64,000 nucleotides of DNA from Neelides folsomi (Eukaryota > Arthropoda > Collembola > Neelipleona > Neelidae): positions 1 through 64,000 of the forward strand of contig JAQGBZ010000175.1 of assembly GCA_034687125.1 (NCBI GenBank), in the 5' to 3' direction. The notes below the pieces were generated by a model. It was not told the origin of the DNA. It saw only the letters and a program-made list of their open reading frames with translations, and did not search any database. Position 1 is the first letter of the stretch. Each line of letters opens with the position of its first letter. Both the position numbers and the translations under genes were made by a program. Shown here one piece after another: positions 13,101-28,100 of the stretch.

Positions 13101-16100
13101 TAAATTGGATATGTCCACGTGGAAGAATCATAGTGGAAAAAGCTTACCTTTAACTGAATTTTTTACGAGAGTATTACTTATATATGTTCTTCGTACTGTA
13201 TGTACACATATATACTGTATGTATAGTATGAAGACTATATAAACTGTCATATATGTAATACGATACATATATAACTTGTAGTTATATTTTTGAGAGATCG
13301 ATGGAAAAGAATATAAAGGAAAGAAACTGGGAGAAAAATAAAGTGTAAAATATTCTATGATTTTTTCTCTACCACAGTGTTCCTCAAGTTATCATCGAGG
13401 GTGGGGGAGTGTGAAGAAATGTTTAATATAATATCTCTGCCTCAGTTGAGTTCCTCTCAAGAAAGGTTTTGAGGGCGTAAGTGGATGTCGAAACCGTGTA
13501 CACGAATTTTGATCACCCATTATTTCACGAGCCCTTAACTTACGTGTAAGTTATAGGGAAGTATTAGAAAGATCCCGAGGTTTCCGCTAAGGAGATGACG
13601 GAGGAAAACTGAAGGTGAAATATGTAAGAGCTAATCTCATCAAATAAGGAGAACTATCATAAATATATATCTACTTAATATATTTGTATCCCACTATATA
13701 TATCTAATATATCTAAGATTGTATACACAACTTCCATTCTACTACTTAAATCTTAAAGTGTATTTATATTTATAAGTTTTTCTCCACATGATCTTCCTAC
13801 TCTTTCTCTTATGCTTAAACTGAATACTTCCAGACGGCCGCTGTGGTTGAATTCTTTCATATCTTGATGGAATAAACGGTCGAAGTGTTCGAAGAACAGA
13901 AGGTTCGTTCGCCGTGTCGTTGAATAACAAAATATAATACTTTATTATATACCCAGATCAAATGTTATTTAACTCCTGAGGTTCGAATAGCATTATGAGA
14001 TTCCTCGCCCAGAAGTGATCAAATTTCATTCTGCACGAAACTTGACTTTCATAACAATTGAACATTGAACCGACGTAGGGGGAAAAACCACATGTGTCGC
14101 CTTGTAGGACAAAAACAAGAACCATTAAGACTAACATCCCTTGCTCTACATTAAAATAAGTACATTAAAATAAAGGGTTATCCAATTCAACCAATAAAAT
14201 ACAATACATGTAATAAAATATCTGTATTTAATGGCATGTTTAGTTTCATTGCTTTTTAACAACCCACAACTGAACATCTCACTATCAGCAAAACTAATAA
14301 ATATAATAATTTCCTATTGTAATAATGGGACTTCCAATTTTACAACAATGCAATGCTTGCACTTATGGTATACTAAATCCAATGCAGTAATAATCCAATT
14401 CATTTAATGAGAATTTCCTGAATGTTTAATCCCAAGCATAATAAACTTTCTTTGAACATATCTGTAGATCCTTAAGGTTCCATTAATAGTAAAGTAGAAT
14501 ATGGACTTTCCACACGGGGGGTATTTGTTTACAGAGAGCGTAGGTGGGAGGACATGGAAGGTGATTCCAATTGGGGTAAGAGCCCTATTCATTTTACTTC
14601 ATTTTATGTTAATGTCACTTCCACCGTCCGCCCTCCTCGTCTTCAAACACCTTCCCCATTCCTCAAACATTTCGCTCCATTCACTTCTATACCATTTATT
14701 TACTCAGACATAAATGAGGAGCCCAAGAAATTTAAATTCATAAGGGAGAAAAATCAATTTAAAGAGGAAGGGAAATTCCTTTCATCTCCGTTCCTCAAAG
14801 GTCGTAGATCTTTTCTCCAGTCTTTGAAAGAAAAATTGTAAACTAAACAAATAATTAACAATTTACCAAACTCTCGTTAATATTCAAATATCCATAAATC
14901 CATATTTATCTTTGGGAGTTATAAGCTATGTCCATATATAAATATTCTTCTTTATCTATACAGGTCAATGGGTATATGAATTTATGAACATTGGGAGGAT
15001 ATTTGAAAATTTAATCTGGTATATAAGTAAAGAGAGTAAATATAAAATAAGAATGGACTGATAACTATTCCATATATGAGGCACGTTCCTCCCTTGTGAG
15101 TTTGAAGGGGAACTCTTAATGATATTTGGCTAAAAACCTATTAAAAAGTCATCATAATTTACATGGGTAATTCAGTCGGGAAAGATCTCTCGAGTGAAAC
15201 CTTGGGGCTTAAAAGCTACTTTCTTCCAATCTACGTAAAATGGTATAAAAAATGGAATTACAGGAGCATAAAGAAACTCAGCACAAAATCTCTTCAATCT
15301 TCTAACATGTAATTAATCATTTTACCTCTTGAAATGATAATCATCCTTTTCTCAAATGTCAGAAGGCTAAATTGGAGCTTAAATCCTTATTATAAAAATT
15401 ACAATTATATATCCAATTATCTGATGAATTATGTATATACAGATATATCTGCATTATAAGATACATAAATATATATTAAAGGCTCATATTAAATACTTAT
15501 ATTAATTGGTATGTATAAAGTGCTTTCTTAAGGTGAAATGAATTGTAAAAGATTTTCCTATAAACCTTGACAGTTCTTCTACAGTTTACTCTTTACTCTC
15601 ACATATGTCATAAGATAAATGTCATGAGAGGAAATGAGTTAAAATTGTAAGAAAAGGACAGGAATGACAGCAGGGAGTAAAATCCTCAATTTGAACAATG
15701 AGAATAAAAGGGAGACATTAAATACTCATCAACACTTTTAAGTCTCGAACTGTTCATTTCATTAATACAACGGAGGATGACAATGGTTTACAATGTTTAC
15801 AAAAGAAATGGCTGGAACGAGAATCACAATTCTTCATGGTTCATATAAGAGAACAAATTCATACAAATGCTTACATAATAATGTAAAGTACATTATATGG
15901 TGAAAAGGACCATTAGGTAAAAAAACTGGTGATTCTGCAAAACAATGATTCCAATGGTGAATTCATTTATGAGCAGATATTTAGATATACAAAATGTATA
16001 TGATATACTTATATGTATAAGTATAATTATATTTGTAAGTATAAGATGAGTTCTTCTGATAATATTTCTCCAGGATAAGAGATGAAACAGAAATTTAATT

Positions 16101-19100
16101 AAAATATTCCAGGCCGTTAATTTCTCCAAGTTGGAAAATGAAATCTCCAGCGTGTGATATGGACATTAAGCTCGAGAGAGGAAGTTTTCCTTCCTGTCAC
16201 ACTCAACGAACCTTAGAATCTCTTGGATCTCTCCCATAAAATATTAGGGAGAGGAAATGTAAATTTGCTCTTATGGACATCGGGAGCATTAAACCGGAGG
16301 CTAATTAATAAATTATGATTTCCCTTCCATCAATTCTTAGATTAATCAAACAACTCAACTCACATTATTCCAATAATTAATGAGAAGCTTTTTTGTTCTT
16401 ACTATTACTTATTTTATTGTATATCTTAACCACATTGTCAAATCCAGACTTTTCATTTTCATGCAACAATAAATAAACCATTTGAAAACGAAGTTTGAAT
16501 ACAAATTACGAGCACAGGCATATACTCGTATTATACACCCACGAATATTTTGATTAACCCTGAGATATTAAAAATATAATTTAAATATTTTCAAATAGCC
16601 TTTGGGGAGGGCGCGGACTAAGAATATTATTATGAGTACTCGTATGTTAAATAGGAAGACATCAAGTGGCTCAACAACTTCCAAATAGTCATATTCTTAT
16701 GCATAGACCCATATTGTGCACAAATACATATTATGTATGGACCCATATTGTGTGGTTAAATACATTGTGAATGTGAAGGGTGAATGTCAAAAGGGTCCAA
16801 GAGGATAAATTATGAAAATATATTTTATGTATTTACTCGCACTTAGTGACTTGCGAGGGAGAGGCCGAGAATTAAATGAATAAATAATATTTCCAAGCGT
16901 TAAGTTGTTCATAACCCCTTCGTCCATTCTGTCCAATGTTCGAAAAAGCGAATCTCTTTGAATATTAATGTCCATGTAAAAAACACAGGTGGGCACGAAG
17001 TGAATAATTCCATGCAGAATCCATGTTTTACGTCTTAACAGTTCATGAAAAAATTTTCATGAGCTTCCTTTACCAATGTTTGTGTCATCAAATTATTATT
17101 ATTGTATTATTATTACTAGTTTCACAACTGTGTATATTTTATTTTTACTTTTTATAACACAACCCGACAAACATGGTTAAATAAAAGATCTAACAAGTAC
17201 AAGTATATTAATAATGTTCTGATGAACAGAATGAACACAGTATGAGAAATCTCTCACGAAACTCAACATGTTCCATTAGCAACTTTTCCATACATTTGCA
17301 AACAATGAACCCGTGGGTGTCGTGGAACATTTCCAGGGGACTTGTAAATGAAACAATGGAAAATGTATTGGATCTTTTTCTTTAATTCTCACTTCCAAAT
17401 TTCCATTAGCCTTTAAATTCCCAAGTTTTCGGCCGAGGCCTCGTTTTGAAAAGAGAAAATTGAAAAGATAAATAATGTATTGTCTACTCCTTCCAATTAC
17501 TCCGTTTCTCTAATTATTATTCTTTCACATCTCACTAATAATCCACATTCGCTCCTGAATTACTGAAAGAAGAATAAACTTGAATTCACATTTTTTTCAT
17601 TTCCCATTAAAAAGTCTCATTCAGGCATCACTCAGTACTCGGTCTTTGTACATATATTCCTGTACATATTCCTGTATATTCCTCCATGTATTCCCATCAT
17701 ACTTTTCTACCTCTCGACGAATGATGAATGATAATAAGAAGGGAAATGTTGGATGAATCATGGCAAAAACTCAAGGAGAGTGATTACTCTCAAAGCGGTA
17801 AATTATTATGTTCTGTGGTTGCCCTCACATTCAATTTACTCCGTCTCATGAAGTCCGGCCTTTAATTACAAACTTCCTTCATTAATTCCCCATCATGATA
17901 TTAAATTCTCCCATGTTCTTTATTAACTTTCATAACTTATTTCGTCTGCCCCGAATAAAAATCAAGTCAAGTCAATTCAACATTATTTTAACAACTTTTT
18001 ACAGATTTAATACATCCTTTATTAAAATTTGAATTTACTTAACCACGACATATGATCTGTAATCTACTTTATATGTATGGTATATGCATATTGTATAGCC
18101 TGCATAAGAATTAAACTTTCAGTACATTAAATTGAATTTTGAAATATTGTTCCTTCATGTAAATGGAATTTGAGAGAAATTTCAACCTGGAATTACAACT
18201 TTGTGAAAACCCAAAGTTGTAACAATCAAGATTGAATAATAATCCGCCTTCACAATCCACTACAGTTTTGATAATAAGACAATGGAACGTAGGAAATATC
18301 AACAAACCGAAGTGGGAAATTCTCAAGTTTGAAATTAATTTTGTGAATACCGGATTAATGAAATAAAACCCTCGTCTTTGTCTTGTAAAGCGGACAGAGG
18401 AATTAGAAGGGGGAAGTTAAAGGTTATCACCGTCATGTCAGGGCGTGAGGAGTAATTTGAAAGGAGCGAGAGATTCCATCTCCCTAATATTAAAACTATA
18501 ATGAAGAGAATCCTCTTACTCCCAAATTCCATTTTCTTCTCGCGGTCAACAAAATTAGAGCTCAAGGAGATCGTATAATCCCTATAATCGTATAATCAAA
18601 GAAGATAAATTAGGGAGTTGAGGAACTCAACCAAATATTACAATTTCAATTCTTCATTCTCCCTCCGCTCGTGTTGACTCCCATTCCCATTTTGTAGACA
18701 AAGTGGAGAGAATAATTTACTTAGCAAACACAATGAATCCCTTCATTTGCAGAGCTCTTGTACACGATATTACACTTTGGAATAGCCAAAGGAGAATATT
18801 CATAATTCAAAAAGTAAACAGAGAAGATCCGAACACACATTGTCTAGGCATTATTTTATTTCCTTAGGACAAGATCAACAGATAGAGGCACGCATAATTT
18901 CACAGCTTAAAAAATAATATTCAAATATAAGTTTCAGACGCTAATAAGGAATGATTTTATGGAACCAGGGCTTGAAAATGTTATGAAAGCACGTGAAGCA
19001 TGTGTACAATAATATAATAATATCTACCTGTAATCTACTGTACTCATACAGATACAATTAAGAATAATTAAACATGTGTATGGTGAAGGAATTTGAATTT

Positions 19101-22100
19101 GTATGAGAATTCGTGACGTGATAGTTAAATATGAATGAATGAATGAAGATCCTCACACTTCAATAGATCTCCAATCAATCAATCAAAATGAAATAATTGT
19201 TATAAAGTAAATCTCATTCAATCATGAACATTTGAAGGGAACTTGTACACTTAAAGTGTCCAAACCAAGGTCAATGAAACTCAACAAAGACAAATTCACG
19301 AATTCCTTTTTTGTAATGATAATTTTAAAATTTTCATTTCCTTATTAAGTTATTAATTTTAAGGCATTGAGTATTCATATTTGTATTCATATTCAACCGA
19401 ACAGGTAAGTACATAATACAATACTCATATAGAGTAGTATATGGTAAAAGTATACATAAATGTATATTACACATTTAAATATTTATCGTCCATTGGCCTC
19501 AATCTCCATTTGTTCATTCTTTGAAGATTCAACGAATGTCTTTATCAATTGAATGGGAATGTCCATTACATTTTCTCCCACCGTGTCCCATGAGCAGGAG
19601 TGAGAGAAGCTGTTGCGGGTCATGAAAAATAAATGGATTTTCCCCTCCGCACAAAGACAATTTAATTCGGATTGAATCCAATATCTCTTCCACGTCCGCA
19701 AGAGTAAAAAGGAGGGGAAAGAGTGTCCAATAAAACTACTTCGACCCTTTTACTTTTTTATATTTCCCGATTCCTCTCTCTCCCTTCTTCCACATGGTTC
19801 AAGTACATTTTGATTCCCCAACCGAGTTTCTCTATCAGCTTGTAATAATCTTGTTCAAGTAATTGAACGCTAGAAAAAACGTGAATTCAATTTAAATCAT
19901 ATCGGAAGAAAAGGGTCAATCAAATCTTCAATGAAATTACCCTCTATGTACTCACATTGGAACAAAAAAATAATTCATGTCTTAACCCTAATATTAAATG
20001 CATATCCATCCTCAATAAACTCAATATTGCTGATCTTATCATCTCCTATACAAAATGTATAAAAAACACTCATATACTATATGTATAGTCAGTATACGAT
20101 ATTCTCAGTATAACCATTTAATATAATATGTTTTGATAATGGCCATTTTTTAATAGTTCAATACACCAAGATGAAAAAGTTGTAAGTGTGCCGACCTAGG
20201 TCAATTAACGCGCCGCTATTCAAACACAAAGTTCATGACAATTATTGTTGATGCATTTCTAGTGCAGCTGGTAATAGTTAAATTCTTCAAAGAAACTCAA
20301 CCCGATTTCGAAGAATGGGAATATGGGTTTAAGAATTAAGAATCATAATAAGTCACGTAGGGAGAAGAAGACTTTCAACTGATGGAATATTGCGGGCAGA
20401 GATGGCAAAGAAAAATAAAGAATGGGGGAAATTTTGTTCCTTGGGCTCAAATTCAGCCGCTGAATGGAAGAGGATTTCTCTCATGAAAACTGGAAGAGTC
20501 TGAATGACTTCCGTGGATTTTCATCAAGTCACGTTCCTTCAATTGGACCAAGTGGGAAAAAGGAACATCGTGTGGTTAGGCGACGTGTCTTGAAGAACAT
20601 CAAACATTTATACAGCTTTTCCTCGACTCTTATCTTTACACAAAACTACATATAATACAGACAAATTATACAGACTTCACCAAATTCACCAATCAGGAAA
20701 TCAGGATTGAAAAATTCGCACTCAAAAACCAATCTTACAAAAAACTATCCGGTACAAAAAACCATTTGGAAAACTATGAAGTTAAGTAAATGGAGAATAT
20801 GTGTAAGTTATAAATTACGAACCATTCAACTATTTTGACAAAGTTTAAAGTTCAAAAAACGATAACTTGGTTGATATGAAAAAGTTGATTGGTAAGTGGG
20901 TTTGGAAGTTATTAGGAATATCTTCAATCAACTCACACTTGTATTGTATTAATCAAATTAAATGACTTAAGTCTTTGGCCCATGTTAAACGTAACAACAC
21001 GATTATATTCAATATTGATAATACTAATAAATGCATGTAAAGAAACCAAAATATAAAAAGATATTAAAATGATATTAAAATGATGTAAAAATAATGACCC
21101 TTAATTTACTTTTAAATTGAATGAGTGAAACTGTGCGAGTTGTTATTTGTGGAGAAGAAAAGAAACAATGAATTTTTTTCATACTTACGGGAATAAGAAC
21201 TATCACATTTATCTTTAATCTTGTACTTATTTCCATTTCATCTACAGATTCAAAGAGAAAACTTGATTTTCAATTTGATCTTCAATTTGATTTTCAACTT
21301 AGGTGAGATTTGGATAATCTGAAGAGAGTTTTAAGATATAAAATTTAAGTGTCCGTACCTACATAGTGCCGTTAGTTTCTCCTTAAAGATTTTCAGATTT
21401 CTTTGAAAATGAAAGATAAGTAATTGACTCTTCCCCCCTTTTCGGATCTTCTCAAAGAGAGCTTAATTCTCTCAGATTACAACTTGTGTTTCTAATCTTG
21501 GAGATTAGAAGTATCAGGATGTGCTTTCATGAGCACGAGCAAACAGAGGGAGAAACCTTCTTTGATAAGTGAATCAAACGCACTGGACTTGACTTTCAAC
21601 TTAAACTGTTTTCAAATTGAAGAGAATAATTCATTGAGGCGAAAGGAGCCCAACCCCAAGTCCAGCTACTCCATTTAAAGGAAAGACCAAATTCCTCAAT
21701 TTGACTTGGGTTGGGTGAGTGCAGAAACCTTCAAGAAAACCCTTCCCAATCAACCCATAAATGAGAATTGTAATCTCTTCATAAATGAAAGTTCATTTCA
21801 CTCGCCGCATCAACTCCCGCAGTAATAGATTCCTTACTGATAGTAAACTCATTTATAATAACTATACGTACATACCATACACATACAAATATATTAGGTA
21901 GTTCAAACTTACTCTTTAAGGTACACACATTATTAATAATTATACCTTCCCATATCTACATCTTTTTCTCATCTAACATCTAACCTAGAATATAGGTGTA
22001 TACTGTATGAATACGAATACATATACAGGTTCAGAATAATTCAATAATTATTCCTACTTCTTCTTATTATGATTCAATTGAATCGGGCCTTTGATTACAT

Positions 22101-25100
22101 TTATCTATCTGAAGTCTTTTTTGTTGCTACTGTGAAAGCTGCAAAGTGATGATGATATTAAAAGTTCAAGTTTGGGGAAGGCTTAACCTCCACAGAAGAT
22201 GCGGAGTACTTTGTATGTAAATCCAACCTACGTGTGGAAATGTATGAGCGATAAGAGTGGAGATTATTGAAGTCTTCAAGATGTCAAAATGCCGAGTAGA
22301 CGAAAACCCTGACATTTGACTGAAAAACTCAACTTGTTGTATTATTTTCTCTGTGGCAAAGACGCAATATAAAATGTCCTTTAGTGCCAATCTATCCATT
22401 TGTAAGAAACATATTCCGCCTACATTGAGATAGAAAAATATTTACATATAATATACATACATATACTTACATTTAGTAATATAGGTGTTTATACAAACTG
22501 ATATTTACTTATCTATGTATTAAAACAATGTGAATGGTTCATCTTTTGAAAGGGTAATTGCTGGCGAAAAATTACACTTACACGTCCCATCAAACTTACA
22601 CGTAAAAAATAAAAGCCAACTCCCGCGGAACAACTGGTCTGTAAAGGGATTTTATTTAGATAAAGTTTCTCTCGTAGGTTTTTATGTTAATCGAAGGGAG
22701 ATTCCAAAACGTGGTTCGGGTGGTTTGGGATCTCCTTTGTTAACATTAAGAAGCCTCCTGGTTATGAACCCTATCCGCATTTATTATTCACTATCATTGC
22801 CAATTTAGCTTTATAGCCTTGGAGTTGAAGTATAAATAATACTTGTCCTTATATGGACAACTGCATTCTCCCAAAAGGATAAGAACCAAAAAGTTTAAGG
22901 GAAAAAACACACAACTTGCCCATATACATAATCAAATACTCTCATAGCCTTTTTCTCTACAATGAGGAATTATACTATGTACTGTATCTGTATCTACTAA
23001 TATCTATGCAAAATATCATTAAATATATTAAATATACCAAGATGCAAAGAATGACTAAATACTCCTACCATATGCCAACAATGGAAATTGCATTTAATAT
23101 TACCCATAAGAAAATGTATACCTAATAAGCATAACCAAGCAGGTTTAAGAAAAAGACATTCATTTAATCATCCTTCGTTCCCACTCTGCTTATTTTTCGC
23201 ACTCGACCCATTAATTTCAACGGCCTTTGGCGAGAATTTAGGTATTGTAAAAGGAAATCCTTAAGAAGCTCCTTGTGGAAAAAAAGTCGGAGATCAATTT
23301 AAGGCTTAGCTTATGCGAGTGGGCTTTGGGAAAAACATTTTATGATGATAAGGAGAATCATCATATGTAAACAATTTTCAGAATACTATACAGTATCCTA
23401 TGTACCATATACATATTACTATACAGTATATTGTATTTATGAATCTGTACATATTATGTATGCTTGAGGAAATCGTCATATGAAATTTCAAAGTTCACAA
23501 ATCCCATCACTCACTGAGGCCCCGTCGTCAAAATAATCCCTTCATCATGAAGGGAATCTAAGGAGATGTCTCTCTCTGTAGAAAATTATTTATAGGTGAT
23601 GAAGACGTTTCACCTCGCAGTTCACGGAGCCCACCAGTCTGCCAAAATTCTTTAGGAAAAGAAAATCTCACCCCCGGTGAAAAAACAGAGAAAATGAAGC
23701 TGAGTCAGCGAAAGATGTTAAATTTTCTCATCCTCGTGGTGTTCTCTCAAAAGATTGTAGGATCCAATATCCAATATATGATTCCCCATCACCATCATCC
23801 TTTCAAAGTCTTCAACATCCAACATCCAGTCTTTTGGAAGAGCCCAAAAGACTCGAAATGGTAAGATGAGAAAGCAAATGTAAAATTCCTCAATCCCATT
23901 ATCCTTCAAAACCTTGTTAGACACTTTTAGCCCCATTCCCTCTTTTAAAAACTTTTCAAATCGGAAGGTTTTTAAAAGTGGAGATGAAATCGGATTGATA
24001 TGACGAGAATCGAATGTGATGGCAAATTTGTTGAATTATTGAATCGTCATTTCACTTATCCAATTCTCAGCTTCTTTCCACCTTGGAGCAGAATCAAATA
24101 GAAAAGGTTTGAAAAGTTGTGATCAGAAATAAATCCTCTTTTTACTTCATAAATAATCCTCGTATAAAAACTTCTCCATTTATCGAACCTTTAAACCATG
24201 AATGTTTGGAGAGAAAAAACGATAAATCTATTGAATTGAACATTAACAATGAAAATCCAATTTCCTCATTCCCATTTACCTCTCGCACCCAATTACTATT
24301 TGAATGGAGATGATGTTTGGAGTAATTCCCATTTAAAAGTTCATTCCCCTTCTGCTAATTCGCAATTATAAATTTACTTTTATGCGTTTTACTAAACAAG
24401 CTCAATTGAACTTTCACAGTTAAACGCCAGTGCCAAAAACTCACAACACTTACAAGTGTGATTAATACATAAGTATAGTTTAACTCAAAATGCAATTGTT
24501 GTCTTTGGGTGCTTTATTAACATTAACTAATGGTAGTGGTACATTAAGATAAGCCTTCGATGGGAATTCAATTCACACATTTTCAATCTTTGTCAATAGA
24601 TTTTAATGTGAAGAGGATTTGAGTGACGTAATTAACCATCTTTCCTATCCCTCCCATGAATTAACTCCCTGGCAGCAAGAATGAATGGAATTAGCATAAA
24701 TGAAATGAAGAAGGAATGAAAGTGTCATGGGGGAAGAATAAAAGTGTCAATAAAGGAAGTAGGGATCATTAATCCTTCACAGTCTCACTAATTGCTCCAA
24801 AAATACAAGAATGTAATATGTGAAGATTCCCCTCACCTTATTACCAACTTAAAAATAATTGTTCTTTCCAAATCTTCAACTTAAACCTTAAACCAAAACT
24901 CTCAATGTCTCTCAATATCAATTTACCAATAAGCGTCTATACTAAACGTTTATACCAAGCTACAAATACAGTAAGTGTAAGTAAATAAAAGTACTCGTGT
25001 TGGGATTTTATCCTTTAGAAGAACTTCCAATAAAAACAGATGTATAAAATGACGAGACTCTTTGTTGGATGGGAATTAAGTCTTTAAGGATATCCAGTGG

Positions 25101-28100
25101 AAAATAAAAGTAAGAGGTATTTGTCTCCCTTTTTATAAGAGGATGAGTTTGGGTGGGAAAGGGAAGTGAAATGTGATTGAATGGGATCCCAAGTAATCCA
25201 CTTCATATATCGCCAAGCTTTCTCTTATAAAAGCTAAAGACGTTAAAGACACTAAAGAGAAAGAGCCGTCTTAATACACATATTGTACAATCCTCCCTCG
25301 TACGGGGTTGCATTAGGGGAGAGCTATGATATATATTTTATACAGTGTATTACATATAAAAGAGGAAATCTTACCCTTAATGCTGAGCCACACCAGCTGT
25401 GTCTTGTATCATTCCGTCCAGCCCTCAGTCGTCCAATTTTATCAAGCATTTTGTCTTGACCAATTGAGTCTCCAGTCGGTCCGGCCTTTTCTTTGCTCAC
25501 CAATTCAATCCGCCCAGAGTTGACACGAATGAAGGGACAGTCTTCTTCGGATGTCGGCAATGTTGAGGATTTCTTTCGTGCCGCAACAAGGGCTTGATTA
25601 CTCAATTGGTGCTGCTGTTGATGTGACCCAAGGCTCAGCTTCAAATCTCCTTTTTCCAAAACAGGATGAACTTGCCTAGAAAATCAAAAGACATTGTCAA
25701 ACATTTCTTTTCTTTGTAATAAGGAGCCAAATGAATCTCAAGTTTCTTCCCATTACAAAAATGTACAGAGACATAATATACAGATACTGTACTTAGGAGT
25801 GTTATGAATGAAGATTTCCTATTAACTTGCAAAATCCTATCCAATTGCCAAATCCTATCCAAAATGTCTGTTTGGACTAAAAGTTTAAATCTTTTAATCT
25901 CTTGGTTTTGAATAGGATGAAGGTGAGGCGAAATGTCCAAATTCGTTTTTTCTTTCACTTTGTGTGTGTGATGGTAAATCAAGTTTATCTTCCTCGCACC
26001 CGTCAATTTCGAATCATGTTCTTTATTATTCTCGACCTCTCGCTCCATAATAAGATTCGCTTATAGGAATAACCTAACCTGACGAACAGACTTCACTTTT
26101 TCCTCGTGGGAAGTAATTCTGTTTTTATGATATATCATATGAACTTTTATTATATTCTTCTTCACTCTTGACGATAGAGCTATAAAAGTTCCAACTCTTA
26201 ACATTCAATTTCTTGGCTATTATTCTCACCTTGGACAATAAGTTGGTTAATTATTCATGAAATCCTCCTACCATATGGGAGAAGTTGAGTAATGAAATCT
26301 AATTTAAAAAATATAAACTTCTCAATTCGATCTTTATCTTAAGTTATTTGAGAAGTGAAGTTGGTCGGGATCGAAGAATATGGAAATGAAAACTGGATGA
26401 ACATGTCTTTGGCCCATAGTAAGAGGAAGAACGGAGGAGGAAGATTATTAAAAAAGTGTGTTCAAAACCTTCATCTGCATTTCCATTTCATTCATTCCTT
26501 GTTCGGTCGCGAAAGCTCTGAAAGGGTGAGAGAATGAAACCGTCATGGAATTCACAAGTGCAAGGTGACCAAACACACACAGATCGTGATTTGACATTCA
26601 AACGGCCAGTTGGACAATCTTTATCCATTGAAGGAAGCTCATAAGGACTTGATTTACCAAAGGACGTCTTTCAAAATGTTCACTACAATAATAATAATAA
26701 AATACATATACCCACACACACACTCCCATTCATGCATTCCTCATGCGTATTGTTTATTGTATGATACGCAGAAAGAGTTAATAAACTTACTCATACTGAT
26801 ATGCAACAAACTATACATACCTTATATACAGGGTGACCATAATAATACCCGACTAATAGCAGGAATGTGTACAATGTATAGGTATGAATTCTTTATGTCT
26901 AATGTCTATGAGTTGGTTTTAAAAAGTTAGAGATTAAATTTAAAAATAAAGTATTTAGGATTAAGGAGTTAAGCAAGTTGAGTTTCCAAATTTTCCTCCC
27001 CCACACAGAGTGTGTTACCTTCGAGTTCCCATTGTGTTACAAGTCTTTCTTTCCTTCGATTGGGGAGTCATCCTGGAGGGAAAGTGAGCCAGAACGAGTG
27101 GCAGTGAAACTTCAAGCTTCACTTCATTCCTTGAAGGACTTCCTTTTGTAAATAAATATACAAATCCCCCTTTTCCTCATCATTCCTTAAGGACTTGGAT
27201 AGTTAAAGAATTGAGTAATTTTACCACAAGCCTACGTATTTATCCTAACAACTTCTCCTTACATTAGCTTTATGTCTCTCCCACTCCTGTCATTTCACTT
27301 ATGCTCTCTTTTAAACTACCTACCTTTGAAACTACCTGTATCTGCATTATGAAGAACTCCCTAAGAGCTCCAAGCCTAATTTTGTGGTTTTTGAATAAAA
27401 AAGTTGAAACAATCATTATTTATACTTTTATACCATCAAATAAATTCAATTACTTCATGGCCTTTCCTAACAAATTAAACCTAATTGTAATAACTAACAA
27501 TGCTCTTGAGTTAACCGCATTTTAATCCCGCACTTTTTGATGTCGTAAAGATAAATAAATAAAGTTTCATTAGAGTGGGTTGTTTCAATAACTTTGTTTT
27601 AACATTACGACTATTCTAACTTTCTTTGCCTTGCTTCGAGTGATGTTACATAACATAAAATATCCCAATTGAGTAAATAAAAATATCCTAATTGAGTTAT
27701 ATAAAAATATCCATCGAGGGTTGGAGAGTTTATTGAAACTCGCTCAGATAAATGTATGTTTTTTGATGTTTAATTAGGTTAGACATGGAGATGTCGAGAT
27801 TCAATAAGGATGTCCTTATTAAGATATAGTCGAGTGATATACTTTCCACTTATAAGTCTCTTATAAATCTCTCCACCCCAATTCTACTTCTCTTTAATTG
27901 AATTGGGTAATCAGAGGATTCGTGATGGTCGGGAGCTATCTCTCTCTCTCTCTATCCAGGGTTTCTTTAATTAAAAATTAGAACATTCGTTGTTTCCTCG
28001 ATTTCCTCTCCCTTTTTAGAAATCTGGCTCACCAGTGCATTCATCTTCATGTCTCCATTGCAAAAAATCTCCCTTCAGCTCCGCATAAATATCTCAAAGT

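Noticed and set aside
13981-14000. GGTTCGAATA resembling a tRNA B box
   Set aside because: It departs from GGTTCGANNCC in the last bases and no matching A box or cloverleaf could be drawn around it.
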